Shown: piece after piece, positions 54,593-64,000 of the stretch
Layout of the letters: every line of letters starts with the position of its first letter
How positions within the stretch are numbered: the stretch's first letter is position 1
Source: Psychrobacter urativorans
GTDB lineage: Bacteria; Pseudomonadota; Gammaproteobacteria; Pseudomonadales; Moraxellaceae
DNA: 64,000 nt
NCBI RefSeq assembly: GCF_904846695.1
Contig: NZ_CAJHBR010000007.1
Span: 62,001-126,000, forward strand
Direction of reading: 5' to 3'
The notes under the pieces: generated by a model
Told to the model about the DNA's origin: nothing
Databases searched by the model: none
The model's input: only the letters and a program-made list of their open reading frames with translations
Translations under genes and position numbers: made by a program

Positions 54593-54628
54593 TTTAGCAA
54601 ATTCGATGTTGGCGCTGATGGCGCTATT

Positions 54629-57600
54629 TTGAATAACAGTCGCGTCAATGCACAAACCCAGCTCGCCGGTTGGGTCGAGGGCAATCCTTATTTAGCACGC
54701 GGTGAGGCTCGGGTTATCCTTAATGAGGTCAATTCAAGCGATCCTAGCCGCTTGAGCGGGTTTACTGAGATTGCTGGTGGCCGTGCTGAGCTGATTATCG
54801 CTAACCCCGCTGGTATCACTTGCGCCGGTTGCGGCTTTATCAATGCCTCGCGCACTACCTTGACTACCGGTGAGGCGCTGATGGATCAAGGCCGCTTGAT
54901 GGGCTTTGATATCAGTAAGGGTGCGGTTCGGGTTGAAGGTGAGGGCTTAAATACTAGCGGTGCTGACTACACCCAGATCCTCGCCAAAACCACGGAGATT
55001 AATGCGGCAGTCTATGCTAAGAGTTTAGATGTCATCACTGGTAGCAATCGAGTCAGCTATGAGACCGATGCGGCAGATACGGTTATTACTCCTAATAGTG
55101 CTGCAAGCAATCAAGCGACAGGCGTGGCGCTCGACGTTTCAGCGTTGGGAGCGATGTACGCCGGCAAGATCCGTCTGATCGGCACTGACAAAGGTATGGG
55201 GGTCACCAATGCAGGGAGCATCATCGCCTCCAATGTTGGCGGCTTGCAGCTCGATAGCAACGGTAATCTAGTTAATTCAGGTATGCTATCCTCAAAAGAA
55301 GAATTGAATGTCAAAAAAACAGGTAGCATCAATAATTCAGGCACCATCAGCAGCAGTCAAAAGACCATAACTTTAGACAGTCAAGACCTAACTAACTCAG
55401 GTCTTATTAGTAGCTTTGACAAAACTGAAGCGATCAATCAGCAACGTATTGAAAACTCTGGCACTATTAGTAGTGGACAGCTTAATATAAAGACTGCCAC
55501 TTTAGATAATACGGGTCTTATTGAGCAAACAGGTACGGGTAAGCTAGCAGTACAAAGCCAAAAGCTCATTAATCAAAATCAGGCGATCATTGGGCAAGCG
55601 CTTTATGAAAATCAACCTATCGCGACGACGCCAAGTGTCAATACAGCGCCTAGTACGGCTAATACGGGCACACAAACCCAAGTTGTAGATAATACTGCAA
55701 ACCCATCACCTAACCCTGATGTGCCCGCAACCTCTCCTATACTCACTCCTGTAACCGCTAATGGCTCAATCACAGCCACTACTATTAACAACACAACGAG
55801 CAATGCGCGAATCACTGCTACTGGCGTGGTGAATGTACAAGCAAATGATATTAGTAATTTAAACAAATCGAGCATAGCCGTCGATACGCTCATTACTGAT
55901 AACCAGCAATTAAATAATCGTTTGAACAATGATAATAGCCGTATTCAGGTGAGTAACGCTGACTGGAATTTAGCGAAACTTGACAATAGACAAGGTCAGA
56001 TAATCAGTCAACAAGGTTTTAATATAACCAGTCAGCAAGGGATTGATAACACAGCGGGTATTTTAGCGAGTCAAAAAAATATTACGCTTATCACGCAAGC
56101 TAATATCAATAATACTCAAGGTCTAATGCAAGGTCTAACGGTTACGACTAAAGCTAATCAGCTGGACAACACCCAAGGCAAAATTTATGCAGAGGATACG
56201 CTTGGTGTGACGCTAAGCGGTAAGCTGGATAACACCCAAGGCCTTATAAGTGCTAAGCAAGATGTCGATATTGATAGTCAATCGCTCATCTCACAGAACA
56301 AGGCACTAGTTCGTAGCGCTAAAGCGATAGATATAAAGGTTAAAGATCGAGTAGATAATTTAGACAACTCAACTATAGCTGCGGGTACTACACTCTTTAT
56401 TCAAGCAAAAGACACCGTGCAAGATGCGACCTCTAAAATGATTGCTGGTATGAGTGAGGATGGCACTTTATCAGCTGATGAATATGATCTGAACATTACC
56501 AGTCAAAATAAACAAAGCAATCAAGGTCAGACGATTGCTACTGGTAGCTTAACACTAGTAGGTAGTGAGTTAGATTTAAACAAAGCCACCTTGCAAGCTA
56601 AAAATATTCAACTCAATGCAAATACTGAGAACCTTGATCTAAGCTATGGCAAAGTCTTTGCCGATGATAAAATATCATTAGGTGCTGCTAAACGCATTAA
56701 TTCAAGCTATAGCGAAGTATCTGCCAATCAGATCGATGGTTTGGCATCGAGTATTGATAATACCCAAGGTAGTCTGTACGCCAATTCAACAATTAGCCTA
56801 AAACAAGAAAATCCAAACGGCGCGCTCACTAATAATTCGGGCACCATCCGTAGCAAAGGCTTATTAGATATTGGCTTTGATACTGTAGAGAACGTCGGTA
56901 AAAACTCATTATTATTATCTGATAAAGCGATAAATATTACCGCGCAGCAAATTAGCAATAGCGATCAGCTGGAGGGTAAAAACTTCACAGGTGGCATACA
57001 AGCGCCAAGTATCACTATCAATGCTAAAACCTTAAATAATAACCAAGGGTACATCAGTGGTACTACTAATAATTTATCACTCTCACAAGACCTGCAAAAT
57101 ACCAAAGGGTATATCTACGGTAAAGACGCATTAACTATAGGTACTGATGCGCAAACCTTAGCACTGTCTAACGCAGAAGGTGAGCTTAAAAGCGATAAAG
57201 ACATAACGCTAATCGCTGATAAATTTAGCAATGCTCAAGGCTCTGTTATCAGTCAAGGCGATGCAAGCATCACACTCAAGCAAGATTATACGCATCAAGC
57301 AGGCGATAATCTACAAGTTAATAATCAGCTCTCTATTAAAACACTTGGTAACTTTAATAACCAAGCTGAGCTCAAAGCAGGTAATAAACTTACTCTACAA
57401 GCGAATAATATCACTAACGATAGTACTGGCACGATTGTAAGCGATAGCGTAGCGCTTAGAGCGACTAAGACTTTGCATAACAAAGGTCTAATCAATGCCA
57501 ATGATTTAAGTTTGCAGGCCAATCATCTCGATAACGATAGTGCCAAAATATATGGTACAACCGTGCTAATCAAAGCAAATACGGTAAACAATCAAGGTGG

Positions 57601-60600
57601 TCGCTCAAATCCTAAAGGCGCTATTATCGCCTCAAGAGGCAATATGGTGATCATTGCTGATACGATCAATAACCAAAGTGGCACTGTTACCAATAGTAAG
57701 GCACAAGATAATGCATGGATACTTAGTAATCAAAATCTAACCATTGGTGGCGCTATCGATGACAAGGGCGTGGTTACGGCTAATGCCAAAGAAGTTAACA
57801 ATCTAAGTGGTCGTATCGAATCGTTTGGTGATATGTCAATCACTGCTGATAAATTGACTAATAAAAATCTATCGTTTAAGACTGAGATCCAAGACGTTGC
57901 AGGCAGTGAGAACCAAAAGACATTTATCATACCTAAAGCCACTGACAACAAAATACCTTTAGATAAATTAAAATGGGAGTCTTGGAGCCGTGCAGGTCAA
58001 TATAGATATGCTGAGGACGATGATAATATTATTGAAGAGGGTCAGCTGGGTCAGTCGCCAATACCTAGTGCGACTACCTGTGATGATGGGCCTACTAGCG
58101 TCTGCACCTTAAATTATAAGAATAGTGATCCTGTTTGGGCGTACTTTGAGCTGACCCCGCCCAATAGAGAAGCGCCACCTGAGCCTACCCTTACTAAGCC
58201 TACGCCGCCTACAGGTCAAGAGAGCTGTAGTGATCCTGCCAGTGCAGCTTGCAGTGCGTACAATAGTGCGCTTGAGCAATATAAGCAGCAGCAAAAAGAG
58301 TATGATACTGCCTTGCAAGCTTATGGTGCTGAGCTTAACAGTTGGGAGGAGCAAGATAGTGAAAAGTATGAAGCACTAGATAATGCGGTACGCGCTTATA
58401 ACGAAGGTTATGGACGTGTTGAGATTAGAGCTTGGACAAAAATTATAGTTAATGAGCGTCAAAGACAAAGCGTAGTGCTAGACTCAGCCCCAGCGCAGAT
58501 CATTGCTGGTGGTAATATAACGCTGGATGCTGATTATGTCCTCAATGACAAAAGCCAAATTCTAGCAGGGGGTCGTATTGACTTTGATGAAAGTAACAGT
58601 ACCCTTGAGCAGCTAGATGGTGAAGGCAAACTATTAGTTATTCAAAATGGTACTAGTCAGTTTAGTGAGTCACGGTGGCGCGGCGGGTTTAAGCGCTATC
58701 ATCAACGTGATAATGATGACTCAATAGCCTTTACTGACTCTCAAGAGAGCACTATTAAGCTACCAGTAGCGCGATTTAAGGAGTTTGCTGATCTATCCCC
58801 ATCCGTACAAGATACGATTGCCGTTGATAATCAAATCGATGGTAATAGCTCAGCAGTATCAGCTCTACAAGGCGGAGCTGCTCCCACCAACAATAGCTCA
58901 ATTACGGTAGCTGTCTCCCCATCAGGCGATGAGATTCGAAGTGTCGATGGTGCGACAAGTCTGCCCAATAACAGCCTCTACACTATCGATGCCGATAGTA
59001 CCAATAGCTACTTAGTAGAGACGGATCCTGCCTTTGCTAACTATAAAAACTGGCTAACCTCAGACTATATGCTACAGCGCCTAAAGCTTGACCCTAACAT
59101 TACCCAAAAGCGTTTGGGTGATGGCTACTACGAGCAGCAGTATATCCGCGACCAGATCATGATGCTCACAGGTCGCTACTACTTAGGTGACTATAGTAAT
59201 CAGGACGAGCAGTATAAAGGGCTTATGGATGCGGGCATCAGTGTTGCTCAAACGCTAAATATACGTCCAGGTATCGCCCTCACAGCAAGCCAAGTGGCTA
59301 ATCTAACTAGTGACATCGTCTGGCTTGAGCAGCAACAAGTCACGCTTGCCGATGGTAGCACACAGACAGTGCTTGCCCCCAAAGTCTACGTACGAGCTAA
59401 GCAAGGTGCGATCAGAGGTGATGGTAGCTTTATTGCCGCAGCCCAAGTCAATATTAATCTCAAGGAAGACCTCAACAATCAAGGACTTATTGACGGTTAT
59501 AAAACCCTTAACGTAAACGCTAATAACGTCAACAACACCAATGGCGGTCGCTTAAGTGGTGCTGATGCTAGGATTAACGCTGACGATAAAATTAGCAACA
59601 CCGGCGCTACTATTTATGCTGATAATACGCTAGGGTTAAAAGCCAATACCATCACCAATGCCAGTAGTACCTATAACACCAGCAATCAGCTTGGCGCAAG
59701 TAGTGCCACGCGCACAGGCATTGACCAAGTGGGATCAATTGGCGTAGGCGATGGCCTCAAAGGCCAAGTAGACGCTAATGGCAATCCCTTAACCACCTTA
59801 TCTATCGCCGCCAAGAATGATGTCGTCTTTGCCGCAGGGGTCGCCAGTAACCAAAGCGGCAACACCCAAATCATCTCCGAGAAAGGCGACGTCAAATTCA
59901 ATGCGATCAATACAGGCAATGAGGTTCGTGCCATTGGTGATGGCAATAACTACTACACTGATGGTCAGACCCAAGATAACGGTAGTAATGTTACTAGCTT
60001 TGGCAACTTAACCGTAGCAGGTAACAACGTCACAGGCGTTGCCACTACCCTAAACAGTCAAACAGGCACTACCAGTATCGTTGCCGACAATGACGTCACC
60101 TTCACAGAGGGACGCGCCACCACAGACTTCTCAACCGCCAGTAAAATGAGCAGCAGTGGCTTCTTAAGTAAAAAGACCACGCAAGACCGTTTCGACACCC
60201 AAAATGATAGTGCCATCAGCAGCAACATTGAGGGTGATAAAGTATTTATCCAAGCAGGACAAAACATCAGCCTCACAGGTACTAACGCCATCAGTGATCG
60301 TGGTACTCAGCTTATTGCGACTAAGGGTGATGTCAGCATCTTAGCCGCCCAGAACACCTCAAGTAAAACTAATATCTCGCAAGAGAAAAAGTCAGGCATG
60401 TTTAGCACAGGTGGCGCCAGTATCACCATTGGCAAACAGCAAACCGATGAAAGTAACACCAGCACCTCCTTGACCCATACTGCCAGCAATGTTGGCGCAA
60501 TCGACGGCAACGTCATCATCACGGCAGGCGGTAAATACCAGCAGACAGGTAGTAACCTAATTGCAGGTATGGGCGCTGATAGCGACAAAGACATCAATTC

Positions 60601-63600
60601 CACGGAGCGTGGCAACACTATTGTCCGCGCCAAACAGATCAACATCGATAGTGTCAAAGATGTCTACACCAATCAAAGTGAGCAGAAGTTCAAACAAAGT
60701 GGTCTAACGGTGTCGGTTTCCAACAGCCTGATTGACAGTGCTAAGAGCATTGACGCCCTAGTCGATGCTGGTGGCAATACCCAAAGCGTACGTATGAAAG
60801 GTATGGCAGGCGCTGCTGGGTTATTAAAGGTAAAAGCCTTAGCTGCCGAGGCCAATAGTGCGGGGTACGATCTACTCGATGGCAATCTCAAAGGCGTGGG
60901 CAACACTCGTATCCAAGCCACTATAGGCACTCAAAAGAGTCAATCAAACAGCTCAAGCTACACTGAGGTCAACCACGCCTCAAACATCACTACCAATAAC
61001 CTAGCCCTTATTGCAACCGGCGGTGGCACCGATAGCAACATCAACATCAATGGCAGTAATCTTAACGTCACCAATGACGCGCTGTTCCAAGCGGATAACA
61101 ACTTAAATATTAACGCCGTGGCACAAAACAGCAATACTCGTAGTGATAACTCAAGCTCAAGTGCGGCTATTGGGGGCTATGCATCAACAGGTAGCGGTGT
61201 CGGTATCACCGCCAGTGCCAGCAAAGGCAAAGGCTATGCCAACAGCGACTCAGTCACTTATGCCGATAGCCAAGTCAACGTCGGTGGTACCACTACCTTC
61301 GACATCGGTAATGATGTAAATATCAAAGGCGGGGTCATCAACACCAATAAAGCCCAAGGCCAAATCCTTGGCGACGTCAACATCGAATCGCTACAAGACA
61401 CCGCAACCTACGACAGTAATCAAAAGAATATCGGCTTTACCCTTGATGTGGCTTTAGAGGGTGCAGGGTCTAGTCTATCTGTCAATGGTGGTAAGACTGA
61501 CATTAATGCCGACTATAAAGCGGTGGGTCAGCAGTCGGGCATCTTCACAGGAGACGGTGGCTTTGATCTAGAAGTTGGTGGTAAAACCACGCTGATAGGT
61601 GGTGCGATTACCACCACAGACAAAGCGCTAGAATTGGGTCTAAACAAGTATGTCAGTAAAGGCGGTATTACTACTCAAGACATAGAGAACACCAGTAGCT
61701 ATGAAGGCGATGCGATACAAGTTGGTGTTAGTCTTGGTATGACTGAAAATAAACCTCAGGCCAATAGTAATGGTTTAGGTTATGGCACGGATGGGGATAG
61801 CGACAGCAGTATCACCAAAGGGGGCGTCAGTGGTTATAACGACGAGCAAGGTATTTTCACAACCGACAATCGCGCGGAGTATGCAGGTGCGCTTGAGAAT
61901 GTGTTTGATGCAGAGCGAGTTAATGAGGAGCTGGGGGCACAAACAGAGATCACTCAAGCCTTTGATCAAGAGCGGCGTAAGATTAAGACTGAGCTTAATC
62001 AAGATGAGAAGAAATTAAGAGACGCAGCGAAAGAAGCTTTAGAAAACGGGGATAGAGATGCTTGGGAAGCTTATAGTCAAGAAGCAGATAAAATACAGCG
62101 AAAGTCTTTAATCTTTGACGGTATTAGCAGTGCCGTTTATGGGCCGAACAGCAATGGAGCAGTAGGATATGTTGCAAAAGCTATTAGTCCGCAAATTGCT
62201 TATCAAATTGGTCAAGCATTTAAAGGCAATGATTTTGAAAACAGCAAAAATGGAAACAACGAACTAGCTGGTGTGGGTAGTCCACAACATATATTAGCAC
62301 ATTTACTCTTAGGAGCAGCGGTTAGCTATGCTACTGGCAATGATGTTGTGACAGGTGGGTTAGGAGCTAGTGCTGGAGAAGCCACAGCACCACTATTATC
62401 TAAACTTATTTATCAAAAACCAACTAGCGAGTTAACGGCTGAGCAAAAAGATACTATCAGTAGTATCGCAAGCTTAACAGGCGTGGCTATTGGCGTAACT
62501 ACTCGCAATGTCACTGATGCGGTGAATGCAGGTGAGACGGCGTTGGTGGCGGTTCAGGAAAATGATGGACGTATGATAAACGGTAAATGGTGTGATCCTG
62601 GAGAATGCGACTCAAAAGGTAATCCTGTTAATAGAAGAGGATTCTCTGACAATGAAGCGAAAGCTATAGCGGCAACTATAGGTATAGTCGTTTGGCCAGT
62701 GGGAGTATTAGAAGCCTATCTGGCAGCTGATAATGACGCAGAGAAGTTAGCCATACTGAAAACTGCTTTCTCTCCACTAAAATCAAGGGCATTACTAGAA
62801 GTACTGGAAAATACGCAAGTTGTAAAATCAAGAGCGAATAAACCATCTAATCAGACCGCTAATAGAGCTGGTAAGACCTGCTCCTTCCGTGGGGATATGC
62901 TAGTTAAAACCATTTCTGGTTATAGACCTATTTCCGAAGTTCGAATTGGCAATATGGTGCTGTCTAAGAACGAGATAACTGGGAAGTTAACCTATCAAAG
63001 CGTATCGAACCATTATAATAATACTTATAATGCTACCGTATATATTACTATTAAGGACAGTAACGGTAATACTCAGACTATCGTGTCTAATAAAATCCAT
63101 CCTTTCTTTACCCAAGTTAATACAGGTGCTCAACTACCACAATCGTCAGAAAGGCATAATTATCAAGGCAATATCGATAATGCACAATGGATAGACGCTA
63201 GTAATCTAAAAGCAGGTTATCAGCTGTTATCTGAAGATGGTCAGTGGCAGGTGGTTCAAAGTGTGACACAGACAGAAGAGTCATTGTCTGCCTACAACTT
63301 AACGGTTAATAACGACCACACGTACTTTGTCACTGGTAGTGATAGTACTTATGGAGTCTGGGTTCATAATGACTGTTGGGAAAATTTAGACTCTTTTCAA
63401 GTAACAGGTACTAAGACTGAAAATGGTATTAAAGTTAAATATTTTATAGATGATAAGGGTAAATTCAATAAAGCCTATGAAGGAAAAGATGGTCGCTGGT
63501 ATGATCCAAATGTATATCCGCCAAGTAAACCTAATCTTAAAGATCCTGCTAGAGTTCCGCAGCAAGGTTCAGCTATTCCTTATGCTAAACCAGTAGAAGC

Positions 63601-63910
63601 TACTAACGGTTTGACTTATAAATCAAATCCTAAACATACATCTGGATATGGAGGGGGAAATGGAAAGTTGCCTGCAGGTATTGAACCAATAAACTCATTA
63701 CAAATTTTTGAGAGCTCAAAAGCTTTAGGAGGTAAAAGGTATTCAATCGACAATAAAGGGGAAGTTCATCAGTTTACCAACAGTCGTGATTCTTGGCATT
63801 GGGCTGGAGGTAGTGCAGATACCAAAGCAAAACTGGTGTTAGACAATATCACTAAATCTAAACTTCGAGATTTATTTCCAAAACACAAAGATAACCCAAG
63901 GTTGCAATAA
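54629..63910 (+). CDS. FhaB/CdiA-like polymorphic toxin, 5'-truncated, with C-terminal HINT and toxin
   Basis: Giant two-partner-secretion exoprotein, 3093 residues from an arbitrary TTG. In-frame sequence continues back to 54542 (VNIQSPSAAGVSRNVFSKFD), the TPS domain start, but no signal peptide or ribosome site precedes it. Order: TPS domain with ARVILNEVNSSDPSRLSGFT and NPAGITCAGCGFINASRTTL; beta-helical haemagglutinin repeats (LDNTQGLISAKQDVDIDSQS and others); a Pro/Cys/Tyr-containing break at about 1135-1420; the CdiA-type segment DYMLQRLKLDPNITQKRLGD, GYYEQQYIRDQIMMLTGRYY; more repeats; a pretoxin region (HILAHLLLGAAVSYATGND) without a VENN motif; a HINT domain at 2751-2916 (CSFRGDMLVKT, NKIHPFFT, TYGVWVHNDC); and a 177-residue C-terminal toxin candidate. 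No TpsB/CdiB gene is in the window. Without export signal it may be a silent gene or recombination donor. Confidence 0.85.
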   Translation: MNNSRVNAQTQLAGWVEGNPYLARGEARVILNEVNSSDPSRLSGFTEIAGGRAELIIANPAGITCAGCGFINASRTTLTTGEALMDQGRLMGFDISKGAVRVEGEGLNTSGADYTQILAKTTEINAAVYAKSLDVITGSNRVSYETDAADTVITPNSAASNQATGVALDVSALGAMYAGKIRLIGTDKGMGVTNAGSIIASNVGGLQLDSNGNLVNSGMLSSKEELNVKKTGSINNSGTISSSQKTITLDSQDLTNSGLISSFDKTEAINQQRIENSGTISSGQLNIKTATLDNTGLIEQTGTGKLAVQSQKLINQNQAIIGQALYENQPIATTPSVNTAPSTANTGTQTQVVDNTANPSPNPDVPATSPILTPVTANGSITATTINNTTSNARITATGVVNVQANDISNLNKSSIAVDTLITDNQQLNNRLNNDNSRIQVSNADWNLAKLDNRQGQIISQQGFNITSQQGIDNTAGILASQKNITLITQANINNTQGLMQGLTVTTKANQLDNTQGKIYAEDTLGVTLSGKLDNTQGLISAKQDVDIDSQSLISQNKALVRSAKAIDIKVKDRVDNLDNSTIAAGTTLFIQAKDTVQDATSKMIAGMSEDGTLSADEYDLNITSQNKQSNQGQTIATGSLTLVGSELDLNKATLQAKNIQLNANTENLDLSYGKVFADDKISLGAAKRINSSYSEVSANQIDGLASSIDNTQGSLYANSTISLKQENPNGALTNNSGTIRSKGLLDIGFDTVENVGKNSLLLSDKAINITAQQISNSDQLEGKNFTGGIQAPSITINAKTLNNNQGYISGTTNNLSLSQDLQNTKGYIYGKDALTIGTDAQTLALSNAEGELKSDKDITLIADKFSNAQGSVISQGDASITLKQDYTHQAGDNLQVNNQLSIKTLGNFNNQAELKAGNKLTLQANNITNDSTGTIVSDSVALRATKTLHNKGLINANDLSLQANHLDNDSAKIYGTTVLIKANTVNNQGGRSNPKGAIIASRGNMVIIADTINNQSGTVTNSKAQDNAWILSNQNLTIGGAIDDKGVVTANAKEVNNLSGRIESFGDMSITADKLTNKNLSFKTEIQDVAGSENQKTFIIPKATDNKIPLDKLKWESWSRAGQYRYAEDDDNIIEEGQLGQSPIPSATTCDDGPTSVCTLNYKNSDPVWAYFELTPPNREAPPEPTLTKPTPPTGQESCSDPASAACSAYNSALEQYKQQQKEYDTALQAYGAELNSWEEQDSEKYEALDNAVRAYNEGYGRVEIRAWTKIIVNERQRQSVVLDSAPAQIIAGGNITLDADYVLNDKSQILAGGRIDFDESNSTLEQLDGEGKLLVIQNGTSQFSESRWRGGFKRYHQRDNDDSIAFTDSQESTIKLPVARFKEFADLSPSVQDTIAVDNQIDGNSSAVSALQGGAAPTNNSSITVAVSPSGDEIRSVDGATSLPNNSLYTIDADSTNSYLVETDPAFANYKNWLTSDYMLQRLKLDPNITQKRLGDGYYEQQYIRDQIMMLTGRYYLGDYSNQDEQYKGLMDAGISVAQTLNIRPGIALTASQVANLTSDIVWLEQQQVTLADGSTQTVLAPKVYVRAKQGAIRGDGSFIAAAQVNINLKEDLNNQGLIDGYKTLNVNANNVNNTNGGRLSGADARINADDKISNTGATIYADNTLGLKANTITNASSTYNTSNQLGASSATRTGIDQVGSIGVGDGLKGQVDANGNPLTTLSIAAKNDVVFAAGVASNQSGNTQIISEKGDVKFNAINTGNEVRAIGDGNNYYTDGQTQDNGSNVTSFGNLTVAGNNVTGVATTLNSQTGTTSIVADNDVTFTEGRATTDFSTASKMSSSGFLSKKTTQDRFDTQNDSAISSNIEGDKVFIQAGQNISLTGTNAISDRGTQLIATKGDVSILAAQNTSSKTNISQEKKSGMFSTGGASITIGKQQTDESNTSTSLTHTASNVGAIDGNVIITAGGKYQQTGSNLIAGMGADSDKDINSTERGNTIVRAKQINIDSVKDVYTNQSEQKFKQSGLTVSVSNSLIDSAKSIDALVDAGGNTQSVRMKGMAGAAGLLKVKALAAEANSAGYDLLDGNLKGVGNTRIQATIGTQKSQSNSSSYTEVNHASNITTNNLALIATGGGTDSNININGSNLNVTNDALFQADNNLNINAVAQNSNTRSDNSSSSAAIGGYASTGSGVGITASASKGKGYANSDSVTYADSQVNVGGTTTFDIGNDVNIKGGVINTNKAQGQILGDVNIESLQDTATYDSNQKNIGFTLDVALEGAGSSLSVNGGKTDINADYKAVGQQSGIFTGDGGFDLEVGGKTTLIGGAITTTDKALELGLNKYVSKGGITTQDIENTSSYEGDAIQVGVSLGMTENKPQANSNGLGYGTDGDSDSSITKGGVSGYNDEQGIFTTDNRAEYAGALENVFDAERVNEELGAQTEITQAFDQERRKIKTELNQDEKKLRDAAKEALENGDRDAWEAYSQEADKIQRKSLIFDGISSAVYGPNSNGAVGYVAKAISPQIAYQIGQAFKGNDFENSKNGNNELAGVGSPQHILAHLLLGAAVSYATGNDVVTGGLGASAGEATAPLLSKLIYQKPTSELTAEQKDTISSIASLTGVAIGVTTRNVTDAVNAGETALVAVQENDGRMINGKWCDPGECDSKGNPVNRRGFSDNEAKAIAATIGIVVWPVGVLEAYLAADNDAEKLAILKTAFSPLKSRALLEVLENTQVVKSRANKPSNQTANRAGKTCSFRGDMLVKTISGYRPISEVRIGNMVLSKNEITGKLTYQSVSNHYNNTYNATVYITIKDSNGNTQTIVSNKIHPFFTQVNTGAQLPQSSERHNYQGNIDNAQWIDASNLKAGYQLLSEDGQWQVVQSVTQTEESLSAYNLTVNNDHTYFVTGSDSTYGVWVHNDCWENLDSFQVTGTKTENGIKVKYFIDDKGKFNKAYEGKDGRWYDPNVYPPSKPNLKDPARVPQQGSAIPYAKPVEATNGLTYKSNPKHTSGYGGGNGKLPAGIEPINSLQIFESSKALGGKRYSIDNKGEVHQFTNSRDSWHWAGGSADTKAKLVLDNITKSKLRDLFPKHKDNPRLQ

Positions 63911-64000
63911 TGCTAATTATAGACGACGATTATAAATTTGGAATTTTTTGGGAAGTACTTTCTAAAGAAAATGAATTTTATTATGGAACAATGATGTTTA
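63910..64000 (+). CDS. Probable immunity protein, N-terminal part (runs off the window)
   Basis: ATG 63910 overlaps the toxin stop codon by one base (TAATG), a coupling typical of toxin-immunity pairs. The visible 30 residues read LIIDDDYKFGIFWEVLSKEN and then EFYYGTMMF; the frame is still open at the window edge. The family cannot be assigned from this much sequence. Its role as the immunity partner of the C-terminal toxin is inferred from position and coupling. Confidence 0.6.
   Translation, partial: MLIIDDDYKFGIFWEVLSKENEFYYGTMMF

Overview
The window looks like the chromosome of a gammaproteobacterium of the family Moraxellaceae, most likely Psychrobacter. The grounds are the fused TyrA-AroA protein, the A+T-rich sequence, the gene content (sohB, argJ, single-chain sdaA, glcDEF, a FetAB-type transporter) and the Asn/Ser/Gln-rich low-complexity tails on many housekeeping proteins. 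The species assignment is inference; no search was run. Almost all of the first 47 kb is ordinary core metabolism. The last 16 kb is accessory, surface-related and partly decayed.

Layout: 1-425 is the 5' part of aspS (minus strand). 0.9-7 kb holds sohB and then an acyl-CoA dehydrogenase, an APH-fold kinase, a histidine phosphatase and a short-chain dehydrogenase, all on the plus strand; the first two are the separate halves of the ACAD11 / Lva type of 4-hydroxyacyl-CoA system. 7-9.5 kb is a minus-strand operon of a YbgC-like thioesterase and a FetAB-like ABC exporter. 9.8-16.5 kb holds xthA, argJ, a DUF4377-like lipoprotein, sdaA and an NCS2 uracil permease. 16.6-23.2 kb holds an EamA transporter, a WG-repeat protein, rubredoxin plus hydrolase, apt, an unknown gene and tal. 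23.5-28.6 kb is the aromatic amino acid cluster pheA, hisC, tyrA-aroA, followed by rarD, folB and a divergent folK. 30.8-36.2 kb (minus) holds a BMP-type binding protein, an SDR, cysE, a YtoQ-like protein, trmJ and an orphan Hpt protein; dnaE follows. 40.7-47.2 kb holds a GNAT acetyltransferase, the glycolate oxidase operon glcDEF and a gamma-glutamyltransferase.

From 47.4 kb come unrecognised exported proteins: a small secreted protein, a two-gene operon of large lipoproteins (the first with a five-residue GYD repeat) and another secreted protein. From 53.5 kb to the end is a polymorphic-toxin locus. It contains a barstar-like immunity gene broken by a frameshift, two copies of a terminator followed by a short CdiA-like fragment, and a 9.3-kb FhaB/CdiA-like gene. 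That gene has lost its signal-peptide end: its TPS domain is joined, in another frame, to a relic of the 3' part of a paralogue. Its C-terminus carries a HINT autoprocessing domain, an unassigned 177-residue toxin candidate and, overlapping its stop codon, the start of a probable immunity gene that runs off the window.

Many convergent gene pairs are separated by strong bidirectional intrinsic terminators. No tRNA, rRNA, CRISPR array or intact insertion sequence was recognised by eye.
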